A DNA stretch of 64,000 nt from Neoscytalidium dimidiatum (lineage: Eukaryota > Ascomycota > Dothideomycetes > Botryosphaeriales > Botryosphaeriaceae). Below are positions 48,299 to 60,485 of the stretch, piece after piece. Both the position numbers and the translations under genes were made by a program. The stretch lies in contig CM074701.1 of the NCBI GenBank assembly GCA_037367355.1, positions 2,666,001-2,730,000 of the forward strand, written 5' to 3'. Below the pieces are notes generated by a model. It ran no database searches. It had not been told where the DNA came from and saw only the letters and a list, made by a program, of their open reading frames with translations. Within the stretch, counting starts at the first letter, position 1. Each line of letters begins with the position of its first letter.

Positions 48299-49756
48299 TC
48301 ACGTGGTGTGCTTGAGTATCCACTCGTCCTCTGCCAGCTCCCTGGCGGAGCTGCGCTTTTCCGGCTCCCATTGCAACATCTTCCGCATGAAACGCAAAAA
48401 GCATTCCTTGTCTTCTCTTCTGTCGTCTCCCTCCAGAGACGTTTCTCTCTGCTCGAGAGGCGCTGATTCTGGAATGGGGATCCCCGCGCAAAAGTCACCT
48501 AAACGAAAACGTGGTGAGCGAAAGGAACATCCCTAGGCCGCAATCTTAGAAGTGAGAGAGGGCAGAGCTCACCGGTGTCAGAAAAGAACTTGCTCCTCAA
48601 GTTCGCCCGGGCAAGAAGGCTCGGCGGCGGAGGCCCGAGGAGGGCTATCATCTCGGCGAGATGGGCCCGGCCCCGGTACGTCACAAGTTCCGGATCGTGG
48701 CCGGTGAACAGGTGCTCGCCCTCGAATGCGTCCCAGACCTGCGATTGGAAGAAGAGAGACTTCAGTAAAAGCGTGCTCGTTCCCGCGCTCATGCAAGGTA
48801 TGGATACTCACCACGCAACCTACGTTCCATATGTCGACGCTGTACGACCACGGGATATCCAAGATGACTTCCGGCGCTCGATAGACATTGGGCTGGATGT
48901 CTTCCCGGTGCTCGGCCCCATCGTCTAGCGGTACGGCCGAGCCGAAGTCACAAAGCACAGGCGCACCGAAGTCCCTAGGCGTGTTGAGCTCACGGGACAG
49001 ATAGATGGTTCTCCCGTCGAGCTCTTTCCTCGGGCAAGGCGCCTCGAGCTCCTCCCGTTCGAAGGATTTGAGCACGGAATCATCTGCTCCAAACAGCACG
49101 TTGGCCTCTTTGATGTCGGTATGCGCGACGCGGCACTCTGTGTGCAGAAGGTCCAGAGCTTGGAAGAGTCGCTTGAACACGAAGGCCACAACCGGCTCCG
49201 GCAGTCTCCGCACGGGGTTGCGATGCCTCAACTCAAGTACGCTCTCCCAGAGTGGTGGGTGCACGAGGCACAGATGCCGGCCCTTTGGCCCGTCGACGTG
49301 AAACGAGTCAAGCAGCGAGCGGATGGCACTGCGACCGGGATGCTTCTTGGAGGCGTTCTCGATTCGCTTGTAAATGTTAAGTTCGGGATCTAGCTCACTC
49401 CCCACGGACTCGGAATGGATGAAGAGCTTGACGGCGACGTGCCTGCATTCGCTAGAAATGATCGTTGAGCGATCAGGCGCCGTGCAGGGAAGGGAAATGA
49501 CTCACCTCAGATCCCGTGCTAGCCACACTGTCGAAGTGGCTCCAAACCCCAGCTTCCCTACAACCTGATAGCGATCCCGGAGAATCTCACCGATACGGGC
49601 AGGATAGTATCGAGATGCATTGTAGTCTGGAAGGGTCTCCTCTTCAACCTTCTTGTCTGCAGGAATTTGAACGAAACCCTTGTTGGGAAAGGCAAGCGGC
49701 TTCCAAGCGCGGCCGAAAAGCGGCCTCCAAGCGCGATTGAGAAGCGACAGAACCAT
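48299..49756 (-). CDS. SRPK-like serine/threonine kinase, 418 aa, 4 exons
   Basis: Exons 49506-49756, 48812-49451, 48573-48738, 48299-48498 (minus). Kinase with LGFGATSTVWLA (69-80, glycine loop), AVK (Lys92), HTDIKEANVLF with catalytic Asp196 (the HTDIK form is common in fungal SRPK relatives), CDFGSA (Asp252), YRAPEVIL and SYSVDIWNVGC, FEGEHLF and a C-terminal WILKHTT. Belongs to the SR-protein kinase family as expanded in filamentous ascomycetes. The usual large spacer insert of true SRPKs is missing, so splicing regulation is not certain. Start at 49756 has context ACCATTCC on the plus strand and is the first ATG in frame. A neighbour of the HET gene, head-to-head with 1 kb between. Confidence 0.9.
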
Positions 49757-50767
49757 TCCTGTTGTGTAAGGTGGACTGATAATAGAAGATGGCGGGGTGG
49801 CTGGTATAAGGGCAGGAGACGAAGGCGGATTATCAGGTGGAAGCGGGCTCCGCGCCCAGCCGATGACACCAAGCGACTGTTCGGGTACGCCGTTATGGTC
49901 CGGGGGGCTTTCTAGGCTAGCCTTAGGAAAGCCTACGCAAAAAAGACATCAGCATTCCGCCTTTTCAAGCACATTGCGCATAGCCAGTGCGGGGAATTGA
50001 GCGTGGAGCATTGCGATCGAACCGGAAAATGGAGAATGCCGGGCCACCAAGCTGCGTACTGCGGGGCACGCTCGCTTAAGGCGAGCTGAAGCTTCATCAT
50101 GGTGCACTTGGGAGGGGGGCTCGAATGCTTGAGTCATTGCATATAGCGTGCGAAAATGCGGCGCGATAGTGATAGAAGAATAATGTCCAACGAATCTCCA
50201 TATCGTTGCGACCTAAGTTGTCATCACCGGAATCAACGACGTAGTAGTCAGAGATCGGGAATGCTATCATGGAGTAAGCTCACCCGCCAACACAACACAA
50301 GATACGCACATAGATCATGGCTGGGTATATTTCCTTCTGCTCTCCAAATTGCAGGAGAAGCCAAGATATTCAAGCCTTGATGTCAACACCCCGCGTAGTG
50401 TTCACCGTAAAGCCGCTGTGTTGCCTGGCATACTCCCCCGTTTTCGATATACTACAACGTGCCGATAAACAGTGTATGATTCAAGCGCCTCAAGCCTCTA
50501 CTATAATCAGGAATAATGGTGTCTCTCAAGACTATTGCACCACATTCAGGATAAAAGCCGAATTGCGTACAGATATCGTTGCAGAAAGAAAATTTACATA
50601 AACGTAACTGGGGTGGGGGCCGCGGTCGGCCACCTAATTCGACGGCTTAGCCCAGGCTGACATATACCTCTCTATTCGGCTCAGCTCTGCTCAGCTCTTC
50701 AGCCTTGCACCACAAAACTCCATCAGAGCCACACTCTCGCCATTTGGGATCCAACCGGGTTTAATTC
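49757..50767. promoter_or_regulatory. Divergent intergenic, SRPK-like / HET
   Basis: 1 kb between start codons with no gene. It must hold both promoters. A 60-odd-codon ORF on either strand lacks motifs. Confidence 0.45.
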
Positions 50768-52926
50768 ATGCTTTGCAGTCTTTGTGCCGCTATCTTCGAC
50801 GGCGAAGTTGAGCTGGGAGTAGCATATGACCACCACGGAACTTCCCACGCTCTCCGACGATCTGCACAAAGCGAGTGCCATATGTGCATCATACTGGAAC
50901 AACATCTATCCAACAATTATGGAAACTCTTGGGTCACCGAACAATTCAACTTGAAGTACAAGCTTCTGTCCGAGAGTGCTCCGGCCGCCGACATTCCTGA
51001 CACGCTGTGGTTCAATTGTCCAACCATAGACTCAAGAGAAGACGGATGGGGCATTTGGATCAGGCTCTTTCAGATGAACGGTAAGCTCTCGAGACAGAGC
51101 ACTTCGCAGACACTGATAGAGTAGCAGACGAAGATCACGAGACCTTGCGTTCTGGCGAGGCCGAAACGAAAGATAACACGGCGTCGGAAACGAGTATGAA
51201 CGTGGTTTCGTGGTGGTTGAAGTCCTGCTTGGAGGAGCATGAGCAATGTAGACAGCCAAATCCAGGTGGTTGGGTGCCATCGCGCTTGATAGACGTAGCC
51301 TCGTCTCCACCCCGTCTTTGCAAGCGCACCCAAGTCCCCCTCAATGCTAAATACACTACTCTAAGCCACCGTTGGAAAGCACAGCCGTGTTTGCTATTGA
51401 CTACGACGACTCTGCCAGCGTTCGAACACGCGATACCGGTACACCGCCTATCCGAAGTCTTTCGGGATGCGATTGAGACTACCAAAAGATTTGGAGTACA
51501 ATACCTCTGGATCGACTCGCTCTGTATTCTCCAAGATTCCAAAGATGACTGGGCTCAGGAAAGTGCTCAGATGGGAGATGTATACAAGTTCGGATATTGC
51601 AATTTCGCGGCAACTGCAGATGCCGAAGGTAATGACGGGTTTTTCGTCAAGAGGAACCTCCTCGCCACACGCCCCGGGTACATCCAAACACACTGGAAAA
51701 ATCTACACAACGACTGTTACGTATGGGCTGTAGATGAGCAGATGTGGTATCCGCCATCCATGAGTGAAGATACGCTACAGCTCCGTGGATGGATTCTACA
51801 GGAAGGATATCTGGCACCGCGGACGGTCCATTTCACCAGAAACCAGCTTCAATGGGAATGCCGCCGGAGTTTTGCATCGGAAGTGTGGCCTTACCGCATC
51901 CCGGATGCGGTTGTTCTCCCGTCGTTTATTCGCCAATCGTACTTCTTTAAGTCCCGGGTGAACGAAAAGGCTGACAGACAGAGGCTGTTTGAGAGATGGG
52001 TCAGACTGGTGTCCAGGTATACCAGCTGCCTTCTTACGCGTGAAAGCGATAGGCTCGTTGCCTTCTCAGCAGTCGCAAAAGAGTTCGCGGCATTGATGGA
52101 GGACCGCTACTTAGGTGGAATGTGGGAAAAGGGCTTGGTACAGCAACTCGACTGGTTTGTGCCACGCTCCGTGCGGAAGCCGACAAGCCCAGATGAGTAT
52201 GTTGCTCCATCATGGTCGTGGGCTTCTGCAGGCACGACCGTCGGCTTTCCGTTGAGGTTCGAGTCGAAGGTTGAAATGTACGAGAGTCTGGAGCTGATTA
52301 AAGTGGTCGATGCCACTACTTCTCCCGAATATGACACATACGGAACATTACGAGAAGGGCATATTACTATTCGTGGGCTACCCAAGGTGCTAAAGAGAGT
52401 AAAGTTGAATTCGACAATCCCCCCTTCGTTCGAAATAGAACAGGTATCCGCAAAACCGATCATACCAGAAGCTATAGCATCCGAAGTCAATAATCTCGAA
52501 CCGAATTACTGGTCCTCCATAGACTATGACACGCTGGAAGTACCGCCCGAAACCCAAATCCTCTATCTCCCTACTTTCGTTGCCAAATATCCTGGAGAAT
52601 CAAGGATTGTTGGGATTGCATTAATACCTATGCTCCATCAGGCCTCTACCTTCAAGCGTATTGGGTCTTTTGACGTAGCTGTGGAGTTCTGGGAAAAGGG
52701 GTCTTCTAGAGAGTCCGACGAAGCAGACGCACAGGACGAACAAGATGAAGATGATGGTGACTCTGAGATCAAAGACCCGACATACTTTCTTCATTTGTAT
52801 TGGGAGTGGGATCTCCTTTCCCGTACTTTTTTCGGAGAATCCGAACCTCTGTTTGAGTTTAACCCCGCGACCGGCAAGTACAGTCATTTGAGGTACGACG
52901 AACTTCCTGAGATGATGATAGTGTAG
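50768..52926 (+). CDS. HET-domain protein (heterokaryon incompatibility), 703 aa, 2 exons
   Basis: Exons 50768-51080 and 51128-52926, with a 47-nt intron. The N-terminus has CSLCAAIFDGE and CHMCIILEQH (Cys-rich pairs often found before HET domains). HET domain about 181-331: YTTLSHRWKAQ, then FRDAIETTKRFGVQYLWIDS with LCILQDSKDDW, MGDVYKFGYCNFAA and LRGWILQEGYLAPRTVHFTR. The C-terminal part has SPDEYVAPSWSWASAG. Family: such proteins trigger cell death after fusion with non-self cells. It is the best-preserved allorecognition-type gene in the window; its partner gene cannot be named. Confidence 0.93.
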
Positions 52927-53702
52927 AATTGAAAATAGAACCGCTATCGTTTCTGTTCTTTTGCCAATAGATACCGTTGGGGCGATTTTTCATCTTTCCA
53001 GTAGGAGAATGTTAAAAACATCTCAGAATGCTATGTTGAATTCTTAACATGGCTGAGTTTTCATAAGAAAAACACAGCCTCATCTTGCAGACTAGGTTTG
53101 CAATCCTCTGAGCTAAGAAGTGTGTGCGATATGGAAGCCCCGCGTGCTTCGTTGATCATCCAGATTGCCATCGTTGTAAGATGGGTGGGATTCGGATCCG
53201 AGTGGAAGTTAAGCCCAGGAGAGAAAAACAGGATTTAAGTGAAAACGATGGCATCTGTGTTACTAGGGCTCGGGCGTGTGAGGTTCCGCCCCCAGCCCGC
53301 TATCTCTGATAGCGGCGCTACGAGGCTGATCTAATTCGTTGCACTGACAGCTGATGATTTGGAAGCTCGCAAGTGCGCATTTTCAGCCTTGCGAGGTTCA
53401 CAAGCCACAAAGCCTATGACTAACCATACGAATGCAGGCGCATTGTTGATCTTTCCCAACACTACTAGTGGAAGCAGGGATGTATCGCATCGGATATCTC
53501 CACGATGCTGTGGATTGGCTGTGCCGGACGCAGCTGGAATGCGGCGGGCCGCAAGTGTGGCAGTGCGCACTCGCGCACAATCCTCGAAATCTGCCTCGCG
53601 GCTGACGTACGCCCTGGCAATTCAAGGCAAGCTGAAGTATGAAAATCTGCCTGTTCCGTCGCCACTGTGCCCTCATATACTCCACGGTTCGTATGAATAA
53701 GA
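52927..53702. other. Intergenic
   Basis: Between the HET gene and paralog B. ORFs of up to 113 codons have no motif. Confidence 0.45.
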
Positions 53703-56700
53703 ATGTTGGACCGCTCTTTGTCTACGCCTCACACCGAGCATCGGATGCTTTCCACCGGCCAAGGCTCGCACTCGCAGCACAATGGCCAAGACCTGTACCA
53801 TCCAGCCGAAGAAAACCAAATGAAACGCTGGTGGCAGGAATCGCTCTCGGAATCCATGGGTCTTCCAGAGGGCTATACGAAAGTTTCAGTCTTGATAATA
53901 AAGTGGGAGGAACGGTTGGATCAGCTCAAAGTCGGTGTAGAGGTACGTCGTGTCAGCAATGAACTTTCACAATAACCAAGCTCATATCATGTCTTAACCC
54001 CATTGCAGGTACAAACCCTCCAGAAAGTATTTGAAGTTGATTTTGGATATGAAACCAAAATCCTCGCGCTTGGCCCGAAGAGCCCTCAATTGCAGCTTCT
54101 CAACGGAGTGACTGGTTTTATCGTGGAGAACGACGGACGACACAATCTCATGATAATCTACTATGCTGGCCATGGAGTCTTCCATGAGAACAGTAAGCTG
54201 TTGGAACTCTCTCCGTATGTATCATCCCCAAATAGATAGGAATTCCAAGGCTGACAATATCCAGATCCAACGAAGAACAGCCCCCAGGGATGAGTGCTAA
54301 CAAGGTCTTTTGGAATGAAGCTGAAAAGTTCTTCGCAAAGGACGCCGAATCTGATGTCCTGTCGATCATGGATTGTTGCTATTCGAGCAACCTCGTTCGG
54401 AGCAGCGGCTCTACGAACAGAGCTTTCGAGATGCTGGCTGCGAGCGGTATTGATCGAGTGACGGAAGAACCTGGGGAGGCTTCATTCACTACCGCATTAG
54501 TAAAGAGCCTTAGGAAGTTAGCACTTGATTCTTCTGGGGGCTGTTTTTCGACATGGGACTTGTTGGAGGAGATTCAGAGACAACGTGTGACCAACCCTCC
54601 GGCGTTATGGAGACGACTATCAGGAAGTAAGTAAAAGCTCGCCATGTCGAGACAGTGCAGTGACGCAGATATCTAATCCTTTAAGAGACAACCGGCACAT
54701 ACAACTGCATCCATCTGGAAGTCAGAAGTCGTTTGGCCAGCTGCCTGTCCCCAGAAACTATCGTGGACATTTGACCCTCCGATTTGAACTGCTTCAGAAC
54801 GATCTTAGTAGAGAGTGTATTCAAGAGCTCGCTACTCACCTCCCAAAAACCTTTGACTACTGCAAACTACCTCTTCGGAACATTCAATGGCTGGATTTCA
54901 CAAGCGACCAGTCATCAAGTGTCCAAGAGCCAGACTTCGCTAATGTGGGGTTCGCGTCATTTGCGAATCTTGCAATGATTGCGATCCTCATAATTCGGCT
55001 GCACCGGAGAAGACTTGGGCCGCCCTCCGTCGACTCCGTTGGTTTCACCAACAAGTTAATGGACCGTTCAGTATCCACAAGGGCCTGGTCGCTTAGCGAG
55101 AAGATGCTGCGATCAGGGATCTTGAGGTATTCTGGTGAAAACCTCTCGTTCATTGACAGCTTCGATTTCCCAAAACAGCTCCCAAGCTGGGTCCCAAACT
55201 GGGTTAGGGCTGACAGATTGAGTATGGCTTGTCCTACTCTGAATGAAAGGGTCCCAGATGACACCGCGAGACCATTCGAGCAGCACAGTATCTCGGGCTT
55301 TTGGACCATGACCGCCTTCGAAATCAAGGAGACTATCAAAACCATAGAGCGTTTTCATTACCTCTGGAAGAGTCCATGCGATATCGGCGGCCATTGCACA
55401 AAAACACAGACGTGCTTACTCTACATTGATAACTACGGGCGAAATCTGCGCAAAGGGATCATTTTCCCACCACTGTTACCAATTACCAGGATTATCCGCG
55501 GAAACTATACAGCTCACAGCTGCAGTTTCACGATGGCACAATGGGTCGGAGACTCTACTGAGGAGCCAAAGAAGTTCAAGACTGAGAACAACGAGGTGAA
55601 ACTCGGCCGACGCACAAATGCCAGGTCCAAATATGTTCACCCGTTTGCACAGTCTCTAGTGAATCAAGACTACGTGGCATCTCTCCCCTTTGTTGATCAT
55701 GGGCTGAGCAGAATCAAAACAAAAGGAAGTGGGGGTTCGTCAAGCCCAAAGTGTGGTTCAAATGGTAATCTGTATGGTTGCCGACAAGTCTCTCGACGAG
55801 GAAACAATTCAAAAAAGACAAAACGTTCCCGTCAAGATTTCGATGAAACGGATGAGGAGGAAGATGAACGGAAGCGGAGAAAGAAACGTAGGACAGAAGA
55901 TGAGGAAGCAACAAGCGAATTATCAGGAGACAGGAGATTTGGCTGTCCGTACTACAAAAGACGTCCCCACGAGAATCCGAAGGCCACTTCTTGTGTTTTC
56001 CCCGGATTCCGCTCTCTGGCACGCTTGAAGTAAGTTCTCAGAGTATATAGCTGTATTTTGGATTATTGGAGACTGACTTTTGATATAGAGAACATCTCTA
56101 TCGGACGCACAGACTCCCAATAGAATGCCCGCGGTGTCGAGAAGCGTTCAAGTCGGATGCGGAAGTAGCAAGCCATCTGAAATCACGCCAGATATGCACG
56201 TTGGTAGAAGGATTGTCGCATGGAGAAGGCTTCAACAAACAGCAAGAGGAAGAAATTAGGAGTAAGCGTTTACGAGGAGTCACAGACGAAGAGAAGTGGA
56301 GATCGGTATATATAATCCTATTCCCATCTGACCCTGTTGAAACAATTCCAAATCCATGTAAGAGATTCTAAGACTGCCGGGGCTCGAAATCTTTGGTAGA
56401 ACTGACATACCACAGACTTGGAGTCCAGCACGGTTCGGGCACCCCAAGAAGATCAGCTCGCTCCGGAGTTTGAACGTTTCGAGACATTCATTAGTCGAGA
56501 GCTGAGGGAAATCTTGAGACAGCTCCTAGAAGACCCTCTGGAGCAAAATACCCACGGGATGCACCGCACTTCGAGCAATGATCTTGCCGAAATTTGTCTC
56601 AGAGCCCAACAAGAAGCATATCGGAGATTCAGAGCTCAGTCCACTTTTCAATCTCGGCCTTCCGAAGGTCCTGAGAATGGTAACAATGTCCGGAATGTTC

Positions 56701-57395
56701 AGCACTGGTCGGGTGATGTATATCAAATTCAAGAAAGTCATCCCCACGTTCAAGCCATACAATCGGGTCTAATAAGTGATGAGCCCATGAGAGCGAATTC
56801 AACCACACACAGTGGGGATACTGCAGCAACTTTGGAGAACCAGGAACGACCGTACAACCGAGCTCAATCCAATGCTCCTGTCTCAAATCTGCTACCTTTC
56901 CCTCCACCACTCCAACCCCCAGGTAGTGGCATGAACATGATTCCGGGACGAGTACGAGGTGGACTTCGGCACGAACCGCCTGCGTCTACACAGAACGCTC
57001 CTACCTTCAATATCTTCGACCCACAGACTAGAGTGTCCAACCTTCCCAATATTCCATACCACGGAGGCAGGAACAGCCTCGGAAATCAGCTTCGCACAGC
57101 TCAAAGAACAGCACGCGAAACCCCAAGACATCATAGGGCTTTGGATGACATCAACATTATCAGGTCTTCAAACACAGAATTCCAATTCGAGATGAGTCCA
57201 CAACTGCCCGTTGAGCTTGGACCACAGGGGACTGAAAACGAAAATGAGCAGACAGATGTCCAAAGTGAATTGGAACAAATAACTGGAGAGGACTGGGCCA
57301 CAAGCAACCTCAATTGGGACTTGAACGATGGTACAGACGATGGATTTTATCCAAGGTGGAACTTTAGTACTGATAACCACCCTGATGGATTTTGA
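53703..57395 (+). CDS. Caspase-like / HET-like remnant / C2H2 zinc-finger fusion, 1132 aa, 6 exons (paralog B)
   Basis: Exons 53703-53942, 54009-54214, 54265-54626, 54688-56029, 56089-56357, 56416-57395; all joins in frame. Residues 1-about 330 match paralog A: VSVLIIKWEERLDQL, MIIYYAGHG (His135), VLSIMDCCYSSN (Cys187), GEASFTTALVKSL. Next comes a stretch resembling the second half of a HET domain (STRAWSLSEKMLRSG at about 399; LPSWVPNW at about 434). A basic-acidic region follows (KRSRQDF...ERKRRKKRR), then a fungal C2H2 finger pair: FGCPYYKRRP, CVFPGFRSLARLKEHLYRTH, CPRCREAFKSDAEVASHLK (about 684-760). The last 325 residues are low-complexity, Asn/Gln-rich. The exon-4 start is homology-guided; an alternative acceptor after GTGCAG is also in frame. 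It could instead be two genes (caspase part ending near 54630, finger gene from about 54660) with an ORF that happens to be open. Confidence 0.6.
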
Positions 57396-58262
57396 AGACC
57401 TTAAAGGCCATAATGAGAGGCCAGCTCATTGTCGGATCACTCCAGTCACACTGAATATACTTTGTATTTTTCTGGCTGTTGCTGCTTCAAAATTGTCGTC
57501 TGCACGCTCGCTTTCGAAACGTTGAGGTAAACTGAATGTGAATATAAGTCTTGATAGACGTAACTTGTCTTTCATCTCAAACCCGTCCCAACTTCCTTAC
57601 GTGAGCTTCGCAGGTTACTATCTCGAATGACTACACCAATCCTACGAGACACTATAAGTATCAAAATACTCATTTTATCCCGAGCATCACACTGTTGTTT
57701 TGCCACAAGTACTGTATTGCAGCTATGAGGATCGGAGATAAGAACGAACTCAGACTGTACAACACACTAATATTACCGGAGAGGTAGCCCACCCCTTTAT
57801 TACGTGCCCAATATGTACTGCTTTAATCCTTTCCCGCAACTGAAGCGCCCTCTCCAGTCTTGCGCTAACCAGAGTCGTGCGGCGTAAAACTAAACTTAGC
57901 AGGTCCTACAGCTGATTAATCAGCTATCGCATGGCTTCGAAAGTCACATTCGTAACTGAATCGTTGTGGCTAGTTCCTATGTCGCCGTACCTTCCATAGG
58001 GCCATAACCAGTTCAAGCCAAAGTAGTGAGTGCCTTGAATGCTCCTAAAGTGTTCACAGAGAAGAGGATCGACGAAAAAAAAGTTTGGAGTAATTCGGAA
58101 CGGCGCGTGGAAATCACCAGTAAGCGAGTGCTTATCGAACCACATGACTCTCTGTCTAGATGAGTTTGTGGAAAGTTCTCTACAATTTTTGTCTACCTGT
58201 CTATTCCCTCTAGCTGAAACCATGAAAATTCATGTTCTCTAGATTGCAAGGCATCGGTAGGG
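57396..58262. other. Intergenic between convergent genes
   Basis: 867-bp spacer, AT-rich; small ORFs on both strands without motifs. Confidence 0.5.
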
Positions 58263-59089
58263 CTACCAAGGGAGCCCAGCGTCCTTGTTGATGAAGCGTC
58301 CGGCGTCAGAATCCCATTCTCCCAGTATAATCCCTAGTACCCTGCGCCCAGATTCCATCGCGTCTCCAGCACCGTTCTCTCTCGTTTTCTGCCTCTGCTC
58401 CTCGCTTTTCCCCAATCAATTTGTCACAACGTAACCAGGACAGAAGCTCCAAACCTTTCCATTCCACTCTTTGAACTGATGGGACAGACAGACCGTCAAC
58501 ATATTCAGAGCAGCTTTAGACATTTGATAAGTCACCGCCTGGGCGAACTTCCAATAATACAGCTCATTGGCTAAAAGGCCGATGGATCCGAGGTCGCTGC
58601 TGACGTTGATAATCCGGGGCTGCTTCGAGTTCTTGAGCAATGGCATAAATTTCTCAGTCACAAGAAGAGGTGCGAATGTGTTGACTGGAAACACCTCTTC
58701 TAGCTGTTTCTAGTAATCGGGATCGAACGGCATGAGGCCCGTGTTGTTAACCAGGACATCGAGCTTCCCAAATTCATCCTCAACAGCTTTAACTGCAGCT
58801 GAGACGGATGCAAAATCTCTGACATCCAGCTGCACGGTAGGGACTGTTCCTGGCAAGTCCTTCGCCTGTAGTTCTTGAACCGCTCCCTGGCCCCTGCTAA
58901 GCGATCGAGATCCATTGATGACGTGATAAGACGGCGAATGCGCGGCGATAGTGAAGGCACTTGCGAAGCCTACGCCGCTATTCGCTCCTGTAAAAAGAAA
59001 ATTCAGTAAAAATATAATGAGTGGTACTTGGCAAACGGTAGACTGGAGGGATAGGTACCGGTGATGAGGACAATGGTTTTCTCGATCAT
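58263..59089 (-). pseudogene. Short-chain dehydrogenase/reductase, disrupted by two stops
   Basis: Exons 59059-59089 and 58263-58987 (minus), with a 71-nt intron. Classical SDR: MIEKTIVLITGANSGVGFAS (TGxxxGxG cofactor site), LDVLVNNTGLMPFDPDY, PRIINVSSDLGSIG, and YQMSKAALNM with the catalytic YxxxK. Two in-frame stops break it: TAG at 58710-58712 (after FDPDY, before KQLEEVFPVN) and TGA at 58416-58418 (after CPGYVVTN). After the second stop, a frame that reads as an SDR tail (DSDAGRFINKDAGLPW) continues to 58263. The active-site parts are preserved, so the loss is probably recent. CAG-to-TAG and CGA-to-TGA single changes would explain both. Confidence 0.85.
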
Positions 59090-60485
59090 CTTGATTGGCC
59101 GAAAGGTCGTCTTGTCTTCCAATCCTCCCTACTCGTTGCATTCTTAAAGCATGCCATAAGAATTTCAAATACACTCCTGATGTATCCTTTGGAAATGCTC
59201 CATCTCATCAAAATGTGAATTGCCTGAAATATGGCCAGTAAGTCACACACCTCCGGCCTTCCGACCCAAATTCGACTGTTCCACGCGCGATTTTCTATCT
59301 CAGGAGTAAATTACCCTTTCTGGACCGCAAAAGGAATATCAAACCGCAAATCACACATTTCACCCTTAGAAACCTACCCATAGGTAGCCATCTACAGTCC
59401 CCTATTTTCTAGGATCTGAGACAGACCCATTGATCTTCGGTAGACAGCGTGTCTTCTGTGGGGCATTCATTCTATCCACCGGGCATTCAACCCTCCGAAA
59501 GTCCGCAGTACATCGGCATCTGGTAATTCAGTGAAAATGCCGAGCCGAATTGAGTTCGGCCGAAGCCAAGGCAACTTGACGTGTGCCCAGGGCTCTTCTG
59601 GGGCCTACGCTTTACAGCGGTGCTACAACTTTATGATTATCCTTGGCATATGCCCTTTTGGCATTCCACGGTGTTGCAATTGTGACCGTATTTTGGTACA
59701 CAGCAGCCTTTGTTTGTGTTCAGCATAATAGAACCGTGAAGGTTTGCGAATAGAACTTCGAGGCACCGGTCTAATAGCTTGTCAGCAAAAGTATATAGTA
59801 ATTCCAGACATCCTTGCGGTAATTCTCATAAACGTAACCCTGTAAATTTGTTATCTTGAACGTTGCGTCTAGCTTTTGGGACATAATTCCGGTGCAAGAG
59901 CCCTTAGTTGAAATTCTTCCTGTTTCGCACACATGTACTGTGGTCGAGATTCTCGTAAGTGGTTCTAGCCTCTTCGACACTCGCCTTATATGGTACTTGA
60001 GCTCTTGGAATTATAACGTTTGACTTCATTGTAATACCGTATCCCCTGTTATACCTTCAAGCTATACGCTTTCTTTGTACACAAGTCCCTTTCCATTTGA
60101 ATCGTCCTTCAGATATTCAAGCCCCTACTTATAGGTCAAGAAAGCTTCTCTCATTTTCAGATTTCAGACTTGATACAGATATATATTTAGGCAACTCCAC
60201 ATTGCTCGAGAAAAATTTTTACTTTTTCATAGGGTTAGGAACATGGGAGTATACACAACTTCCCAACGTCTCATTTCCTGGTAATTAGTGAGCTAAGCTT
60301 CATAAGGCTAATGAGCAAATGTAGCTGAAAGCTTAAAAGAGCAGACAGCAAAGCGTTGAACGAGGAATGATTAGGCTGATATTTCACGAAATAATTCGCG
60401 TACCGTAAGTACAACAGATTCTTCCAAACCAAGAACAATCATCTACCGTTCCCCACTATTCAGAAAAAAGAACCCGGACAAGCTC
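59090..60485. other. Long intergenic region (1.4 kb), AT-rich
   Basis: Between the SDR start and the P450 stop. No ORF with a motif; small ORFs at 59531-59728 and 60097-60288 appear random. Confidence 0.5.
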
